Counted from the stretch's first letter, positions 11,098 through 22,632 are shown. The stretch is DNA of 64,000 nucleotides from Pristionchus mayeri (GCA_036245805.1 BTRK01000002.1:33586661-33650660), one strand, 5' to 3'. The notes: generated from the sequence alone by a model not told the origin. Translations and numbers: made by a program.

Positions 11098-11282
11098 GAG
11101 TACTCGATGAGGGAAATTCACCTGTCTCATCAGATGTACGACGCACATCCGCGCGCGCGAGAGCGCTGATGTTGAATACTATCAATAGATTACGGTAGTT
11201 ATTTAGCATCAATGCTCTCGCGCGCGCGGATGCGTATCGTACATCTGATAAGTCATGTGAATTTCCCTCATCGAGTACTCCG
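11098..11282. repeat. 185-bp hairpin element
   Basis: GGAGTACTCGATGAGGG at 11098 is mirrored by CCCTCATCGAGTACTCC ending at 11282. The arms continue through CGCGCGCGAGAGC inward to a loop of about 40 bp. An ORF on the minus strand (11081-11314) is created by the palindrome and is not considered a gene. Confidence 0.75.
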
Positions 11283-11496
11283 TGCAGGGTAACCCTAGAA
11301 CACCTGTCCACCATTTCTGTTTTGGGTTACGGTAGGCCAGGTCCTTATCACAAACTGGCTTTACTTCAAGTTGCCGGCCGATTTCTCCAAACGTTTTTTT
11401 TTAATTTTAAGTCAATTTTTTTAATAGCTAGTTAGTATCCAGAGCTACAAATGCAAAGAATAAAAATGGTCCAACTCTACCCATGTGAACGAGCTA
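11283..11496. other. Spacer before the tandem array
   Basis: AT-rich; contains a TTACGGTAG motif also seen in other foldbacks of the window. No gene recognised. Confidence 0.4.
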
Positions 11497-14400
11497 AAAT
11501 TGAACAAAGGTAAAATATTTCGAATTTTGCGTTTCTTCACAAGTACTTTTATCGAAATCGTATGAAATTTGGTAGGTTCGATCTGTTGAATATTGCGCAT
11601 TTTTAGAGATATAACTCGTTATGATCGATAGCGATATGAAAAATTTCGAAAATTGACGTTTTCGGACAAAGGTGCAGCGCATTTCTCTATACGTGATGTA
11701 GAACACTAACTAAGCCACACATGAGGTATACTCACTGAGTACTACATGTGTTCCAATTATGGAGGAATTCGATTTACCACTAGTGCCAAGCGTCTACACA
11801 AAAATGTTCACACACTCAGATACTCTTCCATACATATTACACCAAATACATGGAAATTGTGAGCTCTTCGTTCATCAACTGTGACAATGGCTAAGTTCAC
11901 GAAATCTGATTTTTTTTCAGAGGAATACGAGCGGTCGTTGGCCGCAAGGGTGAGAATCAGATGGTAAGAATCAAAAAAAATAAAATAAAATAAAAGAATC
12001 TGAAGAATCAGAAATTGAACAAAGGTAAAATATTTCGAATTTTGCGTTTCTTCACAAGTACTTTTATCGAAATCGTATGAAATTTGGTAGGTTCGATCTG
12101 ATGAATATTGCGCATTTTTAGAGATATAACTCGTTATGATCGATAGCGATATGAAAAATTTCGAAAATTGACGTTTTCGGACAAAGGTGCAGCGCATTTC
12201 TCTATACGTGATGTAGAACACTAACTAAGCCACACATGAGGTATACTCACTGAGTACTACATGTGTGCCAATTATGGAGGAATTCGATTTACCACTAGTG
12301 CCAAGCGTCTACACAAAAATGTTCACACACTCAGATAGTCTTCCATACATATTACACCAAATACATGGAAATTGTGAGCTCTTCGTTCATCAACTGTGAC
12401 AATGGCTAAGTTCACGAAATCTGATTTTTTTTCAGAGGAATACGAGCGGTCGTTGGCCGCAAGGGTGAGAATCAGATGGTAAGAATCAAAAAAAATAAAA
12501 TAAAATAAAAGAATCTGAAGAATCAGAAATTGAACAAAGGTAAAATATTTCGAATTTTGCGTTTCTTCACAAGTACTTTTATCGAAATCGTATGAAATTT
12601 GGTAGGTTCGATCTGATGAATATTGCGCATTTTTAGAGATATAACTCGTTATGATCGATAGCGATATGAAAAATTTCGAAAATTGACGTTTTCGGACAAA
12701 GGTGCAGCGCATTTCTCTATACGTGATGTAGAACACTAACTAAGCCACACATGAGGTATACTCACTGAGTACTACATGTGTGCCAATTATGGAGGAATTC
12801 GATTTACCACTAGTGCCAAGCGTCTACACAAAAATGTTCACACACTCAGATAGTCTTCCATACATATTACACCAAATACATGGAAATTGTGAGCTCTTCG
12901 TTCATCAACTGTGACAATGGCTAAGTTCACGAAATCTGATTTTTTTTCAGAGGAATACGAGCGGTCGTTGGCCGCAAGGGTTAGAATCAGATGGTAAGAA
13001 TCAAAAAAAAAAATAATAAAATAAAAGAATCTGAAGAATCAGAAATTGAACAAAGGTAAAATATTTCGAATTTTGCGTTTCTTCACAAGTACTTTTATCG
13101 AAATCGTATGAAATTTGGTAGGTTCGATCTGATGAATATTGCGCATTTTTAGAGATATAACTCGTTATGATCGATAGCGATATGAAAAATTTCGAAAATT
13201 GACGTTTTCGGACAAAGGTGCAGCGCATTTCTCTATACGTGATGTAGAACACTAACTAAGCCACACATGAGGTATGCTCACTGAGTACTACATGTGTGCC
13301 AATTATGGAGGAATTCGATTTACCACTAGTGCCAAGCGTCTACACAAAAATGTTCACACACTCAGATACTCTTCCATACATATTACACCAAATACATGGA
13401 AATTGTGAGCTCTTCGTTCATCAACTGTGACAATGGCTAAGTTCACGAAATCTGATTTTTTTTCAGAGGAATACGAGCGGTCGTTGGCCGCAAGGGTGAG
13501 AATCAGATGGTAAGAATCAAAAAAAAATATAATAAAATAAAAGAATCTGAAGAATCAGAAATTGAACAAAGGTAAAATATTTCGAATTTTGCGTTTCTTC
13601 ACAAGTACTTTTATCGAAATCGTATGAAATTTGGTAGGTTCGATCTGATGAATATTGCGCATTTTTAGAGATATAACTCGTTATGATCGATAGCGATATG
13701 AAAAATTTCGAAAATTGACGTTTTCGGACAAAGGTGCAGCGCATTTCTCTATACGTGATGTAGAACACTAACTAAGCCACACATGAGGTATGCTCACTGA
13801 GTACTACATGTGTGCCAATTATGGAGGAATTCGATTTACCACTAGTGCCAAGCGTCTACACAAAAATGTTCACACACTCAGATAGTCTTCCATACATATT
13901 ACACCAAATACATGGAAATTGTGAGCTCTTCGTTCATCAACTGTGACAATGGCTAAGTTCACGAAATCTGATTTTTTTTCAGAGGAATACGAGCGGTCGT
14001 TGGCCGCAAGGGTGAGAATCAGATGGTAAGAATCAAAAAAAAATAAAATAAAATAAAAGAATCTGAAGAATCAGAAATTGAACAAAGGTAAAATATTTCG
14101 AATTTTGCGTTTCTTCACAAGTACTTTTATCGAAATCGTATGAAATTTGGTAGGTTCGATCTGATGAATATTGCGCATTTTTAGAGATATAACTCGTTAT
14201 GATCGATAGCGATATGAAAAATTTCGAAAATTGACGTTTTCGGACAAAGGTGCAGCGCATTTCTCTATACGTGATGTAGAACACTAACTAAACCACACAT
14301 GAGGTATACTCACTGAGTACTACATGTGTGCCAATTATGGAGGAATTCGATTTACCACTAGTGCCAAGCGTCTACACAAAAATGTTCACACACTCAGATA

Positions 14401-14538
14401 GTCTTCCATACATATTACACCAAATACATGGAAATTGTGAGCTCTTCGTTCATCAACTGTGACAATGGCTAAGTTCACGAAATCTGATTTTTTTTCAGAG
14501 GAATACGAGCGGTCGTTGGCCGCAAGAGTGAGAATCAG
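11497..14538. repeat. Tandem array, about six copies of a 515-516-bp unit
   Basis: Repeat starts (GAACAAAGGTAAAATATTTC) recur at about 11502, 12017, 12532, 13048, 13564 and 14080. Copies are almost identical; they differ mainly in an AT-rich AAAATAAAATAAAA tract and a few single bases (TACTCTTCC versus TAGTCTTCC; GGTATACTC versus GGTATGCTC). Each unit carries a TTTTTTTTCAG acceptor, the 43-base segment beginning AGGAATACGAGCGG, and a GTAAGA donor, so every unit contains one copy of an exon-like segment. The last copy runs directly into the coding exon at 14539. A minus-strand reading of up to 137 codons recurs in the units but is AT-rich and probably a by-product. Confidence 0.9.
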
Positions 14539-14895
14539 ATGGAATCAGACGGCGTTGTCTTCGAGTTTCGCAATTCGCTCTTTACTACGTACATGACGAG
14601 TCTCGAGAAGGGACAGATCCCGGAGATTTTCTTCCAAGTAAGGGGCCTAGAACCAGGATCAAACTCATGCAGCATTAGCCAAATAAGGCCTCACCGGACT
14701 GCACATTGTTTTCGTATTGTTTTCGTTTAACAACGACTCTGAAGTCGATACATCTTTTTTTCTTGTGTAAGAACAGTCTTACTAGTGAATGCCCGGTGAA
14801 TGATATTGCAGGCCGATATCGAGAAGGAGAACCAAGTGAAACAATCGGATAATGTCATTGCTTACGACGTTCTCCTTCAGAAGTATCACAACTGA
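14498..14895 (+). CDS. 3' exons of an unrecognised gene
   Basis: Exon A runs from the acceptor at about 14498 to the GTAAGG donor at about 14635. It reads GRKSENQMESDGVVFEFRN, then SLFTTYMTSLEKGQIPEIFFQ. Exon B starts after TATTGCAG at about 14812 and ends at the TGA at 14895, reading ADIEKENQVKQSDNVIAYD then VLLQKYHN. I do not recognise the family. The tail is charged and could be a short coiled segment. Upstream exons would have to lie in or beyond the tandem array, where only the repeated 43-base exon-like segment is seen; no start codon is identified. A second copy of exon B lies at about 17041-17125. It could be the remains of a gene broken by the repeat expansion. Confidence 0.45.
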
Positions 14896-15155
14896 GAATC
14901 TGACAATCGTGGACTTATTTTCGGACTCTTTACCTGTCATTAAATGTATTCATGGTGCGGCAATAAATTCATTTTTGGAACAATCTTCGTTTGATAAGCA
15001 AAGCAAGACCGATGTGAGAAAGGCCACTCTAAACTTTGCGTTGTCTGTATGTGAAAGATAATGTTATCCTAGGATGCAGTCCTCATACCAAAAGTCCATA
15101 TGTTCAGTTTATTGGTGCGTGTCCACCGAGTAGTATTTTTTCTCTCGCGTATATA

Positions 15156-16405
15156 TTAGGTTGAACAGAAAGTCTTTATAAACTTTTTATATCCCTTCTT
15201 CTGACAATAAAGCGCAAGAGCGAAATCAAACGTATGCACCATTGTTATCTACGACAAATCTCCAACGTTCAGGCAACTTAAGGATTCCCTCCTTATAGAA
15301 CCCATCTCGGCGCGAATCAAAATATTGCTTGAGTGCGGCCTCGATCGCCCCACGGGAAGTGAAGGATCTCTGATCGAGATGACGGGTCAGATCCGAGAAC
15401 AACCAATAATCCGAAGGGGCCAAGCCAGGAGAATACGGTGCATGAGGGAGAACCATCCAGCCGTATTTGGACAGCTCCTGCTTGACCTGCCGTGCAACAT
15501 GGGGTCGGGCGTTATCGTGTTGATAGTACACTTTCTTGCCGTTCAGGGCAGATTGTGCGAATTTCTTCTTGAGATTCCGTAGTTGTTTAGTGTAGACATA
15601 TCCAGTAATTATCCGCTTCTCGGGTAGGAGCTCCCAGTAAATCGGGCCATCCACTCCCCACCAGGCAGAGAGCAAGATTTTCATAGGGTGAAGGTCAGGC
15701 TTTGCGACGTCCTGTGGGGTCTCATTGGCATCCACCCACTGTGCCCTCCTATGGTGATTCTCATAGCAGACCCACTTCTCGACCCCTGTTATGAGACGGT
15801 CCAACCATCAATCTCCAGCGTGATGAGTGAGTAGAGAAAGGGAATCGTCGACACGGTGGTCAAACTGGTCTTGGGTCAATTTGTGGGGTATGAAACGGCC
15901 TAGCTTCTTCTTCTTGCCAATGGAGACCAATCATTTTACGATGGTGCTTTGCGATACCCCAAGTGTGGCTGCCATGTCGCGGGTATTTGGAAAGGATCCA
16001 ATTCCACTACGATCCGTAGCGCATCCAAATCCAGCTCGGGTGGCCTCCCAGACCGGTCATGATCATCCATGGAAAAGTCCCCCTTCTCGAAGAGTTGGTA
16101 CCAATTGCGCATGGTCTGGTAGTGAGTGGCATATGAATCGTACACTTCAGCCAACTGACGTTCCTATTCCTTCATTGTAGTGTGAGAGAGGAATACGAAT
16201 AACAGAACGTTGCGGATGTGCAAGGCCGTGGGAACAAACATCGTGGTCTTACTAGTGGCAGAATGAAAGGCGTGGAATGGGGAGTTGTTGACCACATAGT
16301 CCCTTTGTCATGTGTTATTCACTAGAGGCGAGGGAACACCAAAGGTCTCGTGCACTGAGCAGTGATCGAGCAAAACAGTTTATAAAGACTTTCTGTTCAA
16401 CCTAA
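15156..16405. mobile_element. Mariner transposon, 1250 bp
   Basis: Inverted ends TTAGGTTGAACAGAAAG and its complement, about 29 bp each, are flanked by TA. Copy B of the duplication (near 17370, CGTGTATATTCAATG) shows the uninterrupted site. The transposase is on the minus strand and is broken. Confidence 0.93.
15226..16241 (-). pseudogene. Mariner D,D34D transposase, frameshifted and catalytically altered
   Basis: The minus-strand reading starts MFVPTALHIRNVL at 16241, a typical mariner N-terminus, then shifts frame. A second segment (16154-15990) reads WYQLFEKGDFSMDDHDRSGR, the helix-turn-helix/linker region. Another shift leads to the catalytic half (15804-15226). That half contains QWVDANETPQ, KILLSAWWGVDGPIYWELLP, QHDNARPHVARQVK and PYSPGLAPSDYW. 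The second and third catalytic aspartates (of HDNARPH and PSDY) are 34 residues apart, as in mariners. The first aspartate of the TGDEKW motif is valine (ITGVEKW). With at least two frameshifts and one lost catalytic residue, this copy cannot encode an active enzyme, though its ends may still be mobilised in trans. Confidence 0.93.
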
Positions 16406-16455
16406 TACAATGGAAAGAAAGGCATCACAACGAGAGCAAACCATCATTCGACTTA

Positions 16456-16846
16456 TGGCGTGGAAATTTTCAAAGGAGAACTCGACGGAGACAAAAGTTC
16501 TCCTTGCTGCCATTTCTGTTCTAGATGAGCTAGCGACTTGAAATTTGGACACAGGGGTGGCTTTTATTCAGGAACATGTGTACGTCGTTAGGAGCCACAA
16601 TATTGAGTTTGAGCCGAGTTATTCAAAGTTCTCCCGAGTTCTCCTGCGATATCGAAGGAGAACTCGGGAGAACTTTGAATAACTCGGCTCAAACTCAATA
16701 TTGTGGCTCCTAACGACGCACACAGGTTCCTGAATAAAAAAGCACCCCTGTATCCAAATTTCAAGTCGCTAGCTCATCTAGAACAGAAACGGCAGCAAGG
16801 GGAACTTTTTTCTCCGTCGAGTTCTCCTTTGAAAATTTCCACGCCA
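16456..16846. mobile_element. 391-bp palindromic MITE with TTA target duplication
   Basis: TGGCGTGGAAATTTTC at 16456 is mirrored by its complement ending at 16846. The two arms of about 195 bp meet near 16650 almost without a loop. TTA flanks both ends, and copy B of the duplication has a single TTA there (CCACTTACTCCC, near 17418). A 3-bp TTA target fits PIF/Harbinger-type elements; no transposase inside. Confidence 0.88.
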
Positions 16847-16967
16847 TTACTCCCACTCTCAGAATCGCCCACAATAATTCGTACATAGTTTCGCTAGAGC
16901 GGTATTCATTCGATTTCCATTTAATTGTGACAGCTTCAAAGCACACATGTCATTTGACCTGGATGTC

Positions 16968-17541
16968 AACTTTGAAGTCGATACCTCTTTTTATTTTATA
17001 TGGACGGTCTTACTGGTGAAAGCAAGATGAGTGGTATTGCTGGCCGATATCGAGAAGGAGAACCAAGTGAAGCAATCGGAGAATGACATTGCTTGCGACT
17101 TTCTCCTTCAGAAGTATCAGAACTGAAAGAAGACGACAATCGTGGACTCATTATCTGCTATTAAATGTACTCATGACGCGACAATCAATTGATTTTTGGG
17201 AAAATGTTGTTTGATATGGCCGTTGTGATAAAAGTCACCTTGAATTTTGTTACTGTCTGCATGTAGTGAGATTTTTGCCCTAGGAGTCCTCAAACCATAA
17301 GTTCATATGATCGAAAATCAGTTTGTTGATGCGTGTCCCTCGCAATTCCGAGGAGTGTTTTTTTCCGTGTATATTCAATGAAAAGAGAAAAATGACAATG
17401 AGAACAAACCATTATTCCACTTACTCCCACTATCAGAATCGCCCACAATAATTCATACATAGTTTCGCTAAAGCGGTATTCATTCGATTTCCATTTAATA
17501 GTGACAGCTTCAAAGCACACATGTCATTTGACCTGGATGTT
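16968..17541. repeat. Tandem duplication, copy B (uninterrupted)
   Basis: Begins AACTTTGAAGTCGATACC and ends CATTTGACCTGGATG. Contains a second, diverged copy of exon B (ADIEKENQVKQSENDIA, then LLQKYQN and stop) at about 17041-17125 without its preceding exon. It keeps the empty sites of the mariner and the MITE. Confidence 0.8.
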
Positions 17542-17934
17542 TACTTGGAAAATGTTCATCGTTTCGTCTTTCATTCTGATTCACGTCGCGCGTATTCAAA
17601 ACACGTCAACGCACTACAGCCAGCCTCACGCTGCCTTTCAATTCTATTGAGGAGTCACAGACACTGCGTGCTTTCACTCGCGTGAAACCCATCCCCCTCA
17701 GGAGTGCACTCATTTCAACCTTCGACGTGCACTACTATCAGTAGCGCGGTTAGTCTTTCACATCGTGTAGTTCCTGTTTATGCTGTCTTCTCAGAATGTT
17801 CTCTGCATTTCATCGCGTGCCTCCCTAGGGGAGGGGTGTATTCTGCTTTCCGCTTAGTACTTATCTGCGGACCTTTCGCATTGTGTGAAATATCAGTGTG
17901 AAATATTGCCCAGATCTTTCAGCCCTTTATTTCT
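17542..17934. promoter_or_regulatory. 5' flank of receptor gene 1
   Basis: Homologous to the 5' flank of receptor gene 2 (about 20490-20698), including AATGTTCATCGTTT. The duplication therefore carried upstream sequence that probably includes the promoter. No TATA box was singled out. Confidence 0.4.
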
Positions 17935-19507
17935 ATGGTTCCGCGAACCTTCCTTGGTTGGGCAACCTTCTTTGCATCTCATGGTTAGTTTAATTCAATA
18001 AACGGCTACAAAGTTTTCTTTTCATTTTATGCAAAAATGCAACTTATAATTTCAGCTTCAATCATCATTGCCATGCTCGGAATCGCAAGCGTTTGCGCAG
18101 TATGCACCACTTTTAAAATATATTCAGCAATTAATGCTAGAAGAAAAAATACTGTGTTCAGCTACAACGCGTGAAGGAGCTCCGGCACACTCCGATATTT
18201 GCCATTATACGAGTACTAGTGCTCTTCGACGTGCTGTGCATTACGATTCTGGAGATCCACGACTTGCCTTGTGAATTAGCCGGTCAGGAGCTGTTCGGTG
18301 AGGAAAAGACCACTTCTTCGATAATTGGCACACCCATCAAACTGCGAATGATGTCATAGAACTAGAGATAAATCCCGATCAGGTTAGGTTAGTTGAGCAA
18401 ACAGATGGGAAATATTATTGATCCCCAGAAACTTAATTTGTGCCACATAACAAAAAGGTGCTGGAAAATAGTTTAGATTTCCCGACAACGATATCGTTAA
18501 GGCCCCGTTTTTGTCACGATCTCCATGCTGGCGCAGCCTGGCAGGTTCTTTTCTGAGCTCCTCGCACTGGTTATCGTTGCATTTCTCCACTTGATTTGTG
18601 TATACTTCCCGATTCGCTTTCGCCGATTGGCTTTGGTGCATGCTTACGGGATAGGTAAGTGGTTTGGAAGAGGGACAAGTCGAGAACAGAGAGATATACT
18701 AAAGTATTCCAGTTGTATCCTTCTTCGTACTAGGATTCATTATCACCATTCCACTCTTCACATCATGCTGTGCATTCGTGTAAGTAAATTGAAAAACCAA
18801 TAGAGACAACATTCTGAATTCCAGATATCACCCCGTAGGATCATTCTGGGGCTACGATTTCTCAAAAGGAGGTTCACTACTCTTTTCGCATCTCAGTCTT
18901 TGGCTTCAGGTATGATAGTTATATTTCGAATAAATATCACATTTATTTTCAGGCTACTTGCTTCGTGTCCCTTCTCACTTGTGATGCTCTTATCATTCGG
19001 AAGATTTACATTTTGAGGAAATCCCGCATACGTCTAACGCCATGTCAGTACCATTTCACCAAGACCGAAGCTGATTAATTTTAGCAATCTCAGCAACGGT
19101 CCATTCGTCCGAGATATCCGATATTACTACGAGGGTCAGCAACATTGGCGCGCTTAAGGTAATTATCCAAAAAATGGTAGAATAACGTTAGCTGTTGGGT
19201 AAATTCAGATGCCATATGGGACCACAACTACTATCTCAAAGCCGAACAAGTTCGAAAGACGAATTGCCTTTGCTTTCTTATGGCTCTCACTGTCTTTTCT
19301 TATCCCTACTATCATCTTCAATTCGCGTTTTGTGTAAGTTGGCAAAAGCTAGGCGCGAGAAATACCTTTCATTGCAGCTTACAAGATTTCTTCCTCTACG
19401 GTCTCATCTCCAAGATTTCAAATCTAGTGAACTATTCCAAGTTTATGGTCTACACTTTTTCTCTTCCTTCTATTCGCCGACAATTTTGGCAGATGTTTTC
19501 AAGATAG
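17935..19507 (+). CDS. Seven-transmembrane receptor, probable nematode chemoreceptor, copy 1
   Basis: Ten exons: 17935-17983, 18056-18099, 18162-18297, 18502-18654, 18713-18779, 18825-18909, 18953-19043, 19085-19158, 19209-19333 and 19378-19507. They join in phase into 317 residues. Hydrophobic segments include SIIIAMLGIASVCA (TM1), FAIIRVLVLFDVLCITILEI (TM2), LLALVIVAFLHLICVYF (TM3), VVSFFVLGFIITIPLF, FAFLWLSLSFLIPTIIF and the terminal NLVNYSKFMVYTFSLPSIRR block. Basic loops follow TM3 (RFRRL) and precede TM6 (KPNKFERR). The layout is that of a rhodopsin-like nematode GPCR; the exact chemoreceptor subfamily is not recognised. A likely role is ligand sensing at the plasma membrane of a neuron, by analogy only. 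The N-terminus before TM1 is short, so an extra upstream exon is possible. All introns are GT-AG. A tandem paralogue follows 1.2 kb downstream with the same exon phases. Confidence 0.85.
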
Positions 19508-20698
19508 TGCTAATGATAAAGAAAGGATATTTTAATTTTTCGGTATAAAATGCGTAATTTCCTTGTATTCAATACAGAACGCGGACACAAAGGGAATGGC
19601 TATAGGAAGACCGAGAATAGCCTTACATGTATGTCTGCTCGTAGACGTTTGGGTGCAACTGAGGAGAATATCAGGTGGCAGACATACGATGACGTGTAGT
19701 GATCTTTGGGACAGACATAAGGAAGTAGGAAGTCGTTGTGAATACGGAAATACTCATATCCGATATACACTAGTGATATGAAATTCAAATTTTACTGTGA
19801 ATAAATCGAACAGATTCAGTTTTACTTGATATCATTCACTCACTTTTTATCAGAAATGGGACATGTGATGGTTGGTTTAGATGGGGACCAGGGAACAGAC
19901 GATGAAAATGCGCAGCAGAGAGGATCGCTAATGATGATGTGGACAGTTATAACTACTGTCCACATCAATAGCGATAACCTTACCGTATTTGTCTGTAGCG
20001 TCAATTGATCTTGGATAATTCATAGATCGGTAAAATCAACGAAAATAATTTCGTCATTCTGATCTTTTAATGGTGATTTCACTGTTTGTAGTGCTCATCG
20101 AATTCAAGGATCACTCGACGCGTATTACGTTGCGAATTCGGAGAATAGTATTAATACTATCACATGCGCGCCTTATTCTGTGTATTGGGCATTTGGCTAT
20201 TGAGTGATGCATTGGGCATAGATCACACATTCCTAATGCTAACATTGCAAATTGCGAAAAAGGCACATTTACCGCACACATCGATCTCCAGCGATACCCT
20301 CTATTCATACAATTTTGCGAATATTTGATACGATGAGTCGTAGATAACTATGATAAATAATGACATTGTTTGTTTCATAGAATTTCCGAAGGGTTCATAA
20401 ATAAGCTCGATAGATCGGGATTCATTCAATTCACATTGGATAATGAATAACGCAAAGCACACTTGGCATTTGAACAAGATATATGCTAGGAGAATGTTCA
20501 TCGTTTGATCTTTCATGCTGATCACATTACTCACATTGCGTGTTTTCATCGGACGTCAATACATTCACACTACAGCTTACGAGATCTTACAATTCCATTG
20601 AGAGTTCAGAAATCGCCTTGATTCCTTCGCGTGATATGTACTGTTATCTTTTCACATTTCAACTTTGCCAAGTTCCTAGTTCAACACTTCTTCCCGCA
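19508..20698. other. Intergenic region between the receptor paralogues
   Basis: Contains a GATAAA near 19515 that may serve polyadenylation of gene 1 and a 12-bp perfect hairpin at about 19936-19966. The last 300 bp are homologous to the 5' flank of gene 1. No other gene recognised. Confidence 0.5.
19936..19966. repeat. Short perfect hairpin
   Basis: GATGTGGACAGT and ACTGTCCACATC flank a 7-base loop between the two receptor genes. Confidence 0.5.
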
Positions 20699-22272
20699 AT
20701 GGTGCCGCGAACATTCCTTGGATGGGCAACATTTGCCGCATCTCACGGTTAGCGAAGGAGCTTAAAAATAATAAATACAGAAATTTCAGCAGTCATTCTG
20801 ATTGCGATGCTTGGCATCGTCTGCGTTTGTGCGGTAATGGCACGATTTCTGCATATTTAGGAATATTTATAAATCTTGTATAGCTGATTTTGGTACATTA
20901 AGAGCAATATTTACTGTAGCTTCAACGCGTGAAGGAGCTCCGAAACACTCCGATCTTTTCCATTATGCGAGTGCTCGTGCTATTCGACGTTCTGTGCATT
21001 ACGATCCTGGAGATCCATGACCTTCCCTGTGAATTCGCCGGGCAGGAGCTATTCGGTGAGCAAAATCAACGATTTCTTCTCGAGATATTTTAAGTCATGT
21101 GAGGCCGTACATTCGATTTACACGGAAGCACCTTTACCTTTTGAAATGCTCAATTGTGTATTGTCCTTCAGGTCCTGTTTTTGTTACCATTTCAATGCTG
21201 GCTCAATCTGGCAGATTCTTTACTGAGCTTCTCGCCCTGGTCATCATTGCATTTCTCCATTTGATATGCGTTTACTTCCCGATAAGATTTCGACGATTAG
21301 AGTTGTCCCATGCATACGGGATAGGCAAGCAAAGTTTTTCCCGTTTGTGATCAAATTTGAGCATCAGTGAACGAAGAAACCGAGACTATCCTTTCCAGTT
21401 GTGGTTTTCTTCATATTAGGTTTCGCATTCTCAATTCCGCTCTTCACAGCGTGCTGTGGATTCATGTGAGTTTGATTCCTGTGTGATTTGAATCAAATCA
21501 CTCGTTCTAGATACTATCCTCGAGGCTCTTTCTGGGGCTACGATTTCTCAAAAGAAGGCACGGTAATCATTTCTCAGCTGAGTCCGAGTATCCAGGTATG
21601 ACATTTTAAATCGTCAAAAATATGAAAAGGCGTTAAAAGTCGAGAATGGCGAAGTGAAAAACTATTTTTCGACTGGAGATGAAATTGCCATCTTCATTGA
21701 AGGCTTTTCAGGCAATTTGCTTCGTTTCGATGGTCATTTGTGACGCTCTTATCATTCGAAAGATTTATATTCTGAGGAAGTCTCGGATGCGTCTAACTCC
21801 TTGTCCGTATGAATTCAATGCGACTAAATCTAATGAATGTTAGCGATCTCAGCCACTGTACTTTCGTCTGAAATATCTGACATTGCGAATAGAACAAGCA
21901 ATATTGCCGCGCTTAATGTAAGTAATACAATTACAGGAGAAACATTGAACGTCGAGTAAATTCAGATGCCATATGACACCTCCGCCACGAATACATCAAA
22001 ACCGAACAAGTTCGAGAGACGAATTGCCTTCGCTTTCTTATGGCTCTCACTATCTTTTCTTATCCCTACTATCATCTTCAATTCACGTTTTCTGTAAGTT
22101 TTTTGGAAAAAAGGTAGGTAAGAGAAAATATTATCATTTCAGGTTACAAGATTTCTTTCTCTACGGTATCATCTCAAAAATTTCGAATCTAGTGAACTAT
22201 TCCAAATTCATGGTCTATACATTCTCTCTTCCTTCAATTCGAAGACAATTTTTCCGGATGTTGTCCCGATAG
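20699..22272 (+). CDS. Seven-transmembrane receptor, probable nematode chemoreceptor, copy 2
   Basis: Tandem paralogue of the gene at 17935. Exons are 20699-20747, 20790-20833, 20920-21055, 21172-21324, 21399-21465, 21511-21595, 21712-21802, 21844-21917, 21966-22093 and 22143-22272, giving 318 residues with identical phases. It shares long blocks with copy 1, e.g. VKELRHTPI, ICVYFPIRFRRL, GSFWGYDFSK, DALIIRKIYILRKSR, KPNKFERRIAFAFLWLSLSF and YSKFMVYTFSLPSIRRQF. Differences cluster at the ends of TM segments and in the loop before TM6, where copy 2 has one extra residue (NTSK). Exon 4 ends ATAG followed by GCAAGC, a GC-AG intron where copy 1 has GTAAGT. An AATAAA follows the stop by 11 bases. 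Probably co-inherited regulation, since the 5' flank was duplicated too. Confidence 0.85.
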
Positions 22273-22282
22273 TTTCAACAAT

Positions 22283-22288
22283 AATAAA
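22283..22288 (+). terminator. Polyadenylation signal of receptor copy 2
   Basis: AATAAA starts 11 bases after the stop codon, close but in the right position for a short nematode 3' UTR. Confidence 0.5.
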
Positions 22289-22632
22289 GTAGACATGCTA
22301 TGGCGTGGTGTAAGTGCTGCAGACCCTGAAAAAATAAAAAGGACATTGTGGCCGAAAATGCCGAAACTTTAAGAGACCCGCTCCGTAAGAATCGACCACC
22401 TCGCGGACTCGTTTGAACTCCGACTAAAAATAGTGGTCCCATTATTTGAAAAAAATAGTGGTCCCAATATAAACAAATAAATACGATGGTCCCAAATGTA
22501 ATTTTTATTTTTTTTTTCATTGTTGATTGCTTTGTTTTTATTATGTTATTGTATTATGTTATTCAAGTAAATGTTTTATATTTTGTTCGGAATTACAGCA
22601 AATATATATTTATTGCATGCTAGTGAATAACT

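Larger units (their letters stand above)
14735..16967. repeat. Tandem duplication, copy A (interrupted by two insertions)
   Basis: Begins at ACTCTGAAGTCGATACATC and ends at CATTTGACCTGGATGT. Without the mariner and the MITE it is about 587 bp, matching copy B at 16968-17541. It includes exon B of the unknown gene and its downstream flank. Confidence 0.8.

Noticed and set aside
11808..14284. Recurrent minus-strand ORF of up to 137 codons in each tandem unit
   Set aside because: Its repetition is explained by the array; composition is AT-driven, it lacks a proper ATG in the repeats (GTG at the start) and shows no domain.
11497..14538. Regular repeats considered as a CRISPR-like array
   Set aside because: Units are over 500 bp, nearly identical throughout with no unique spacers, in a eukaryotic setting.
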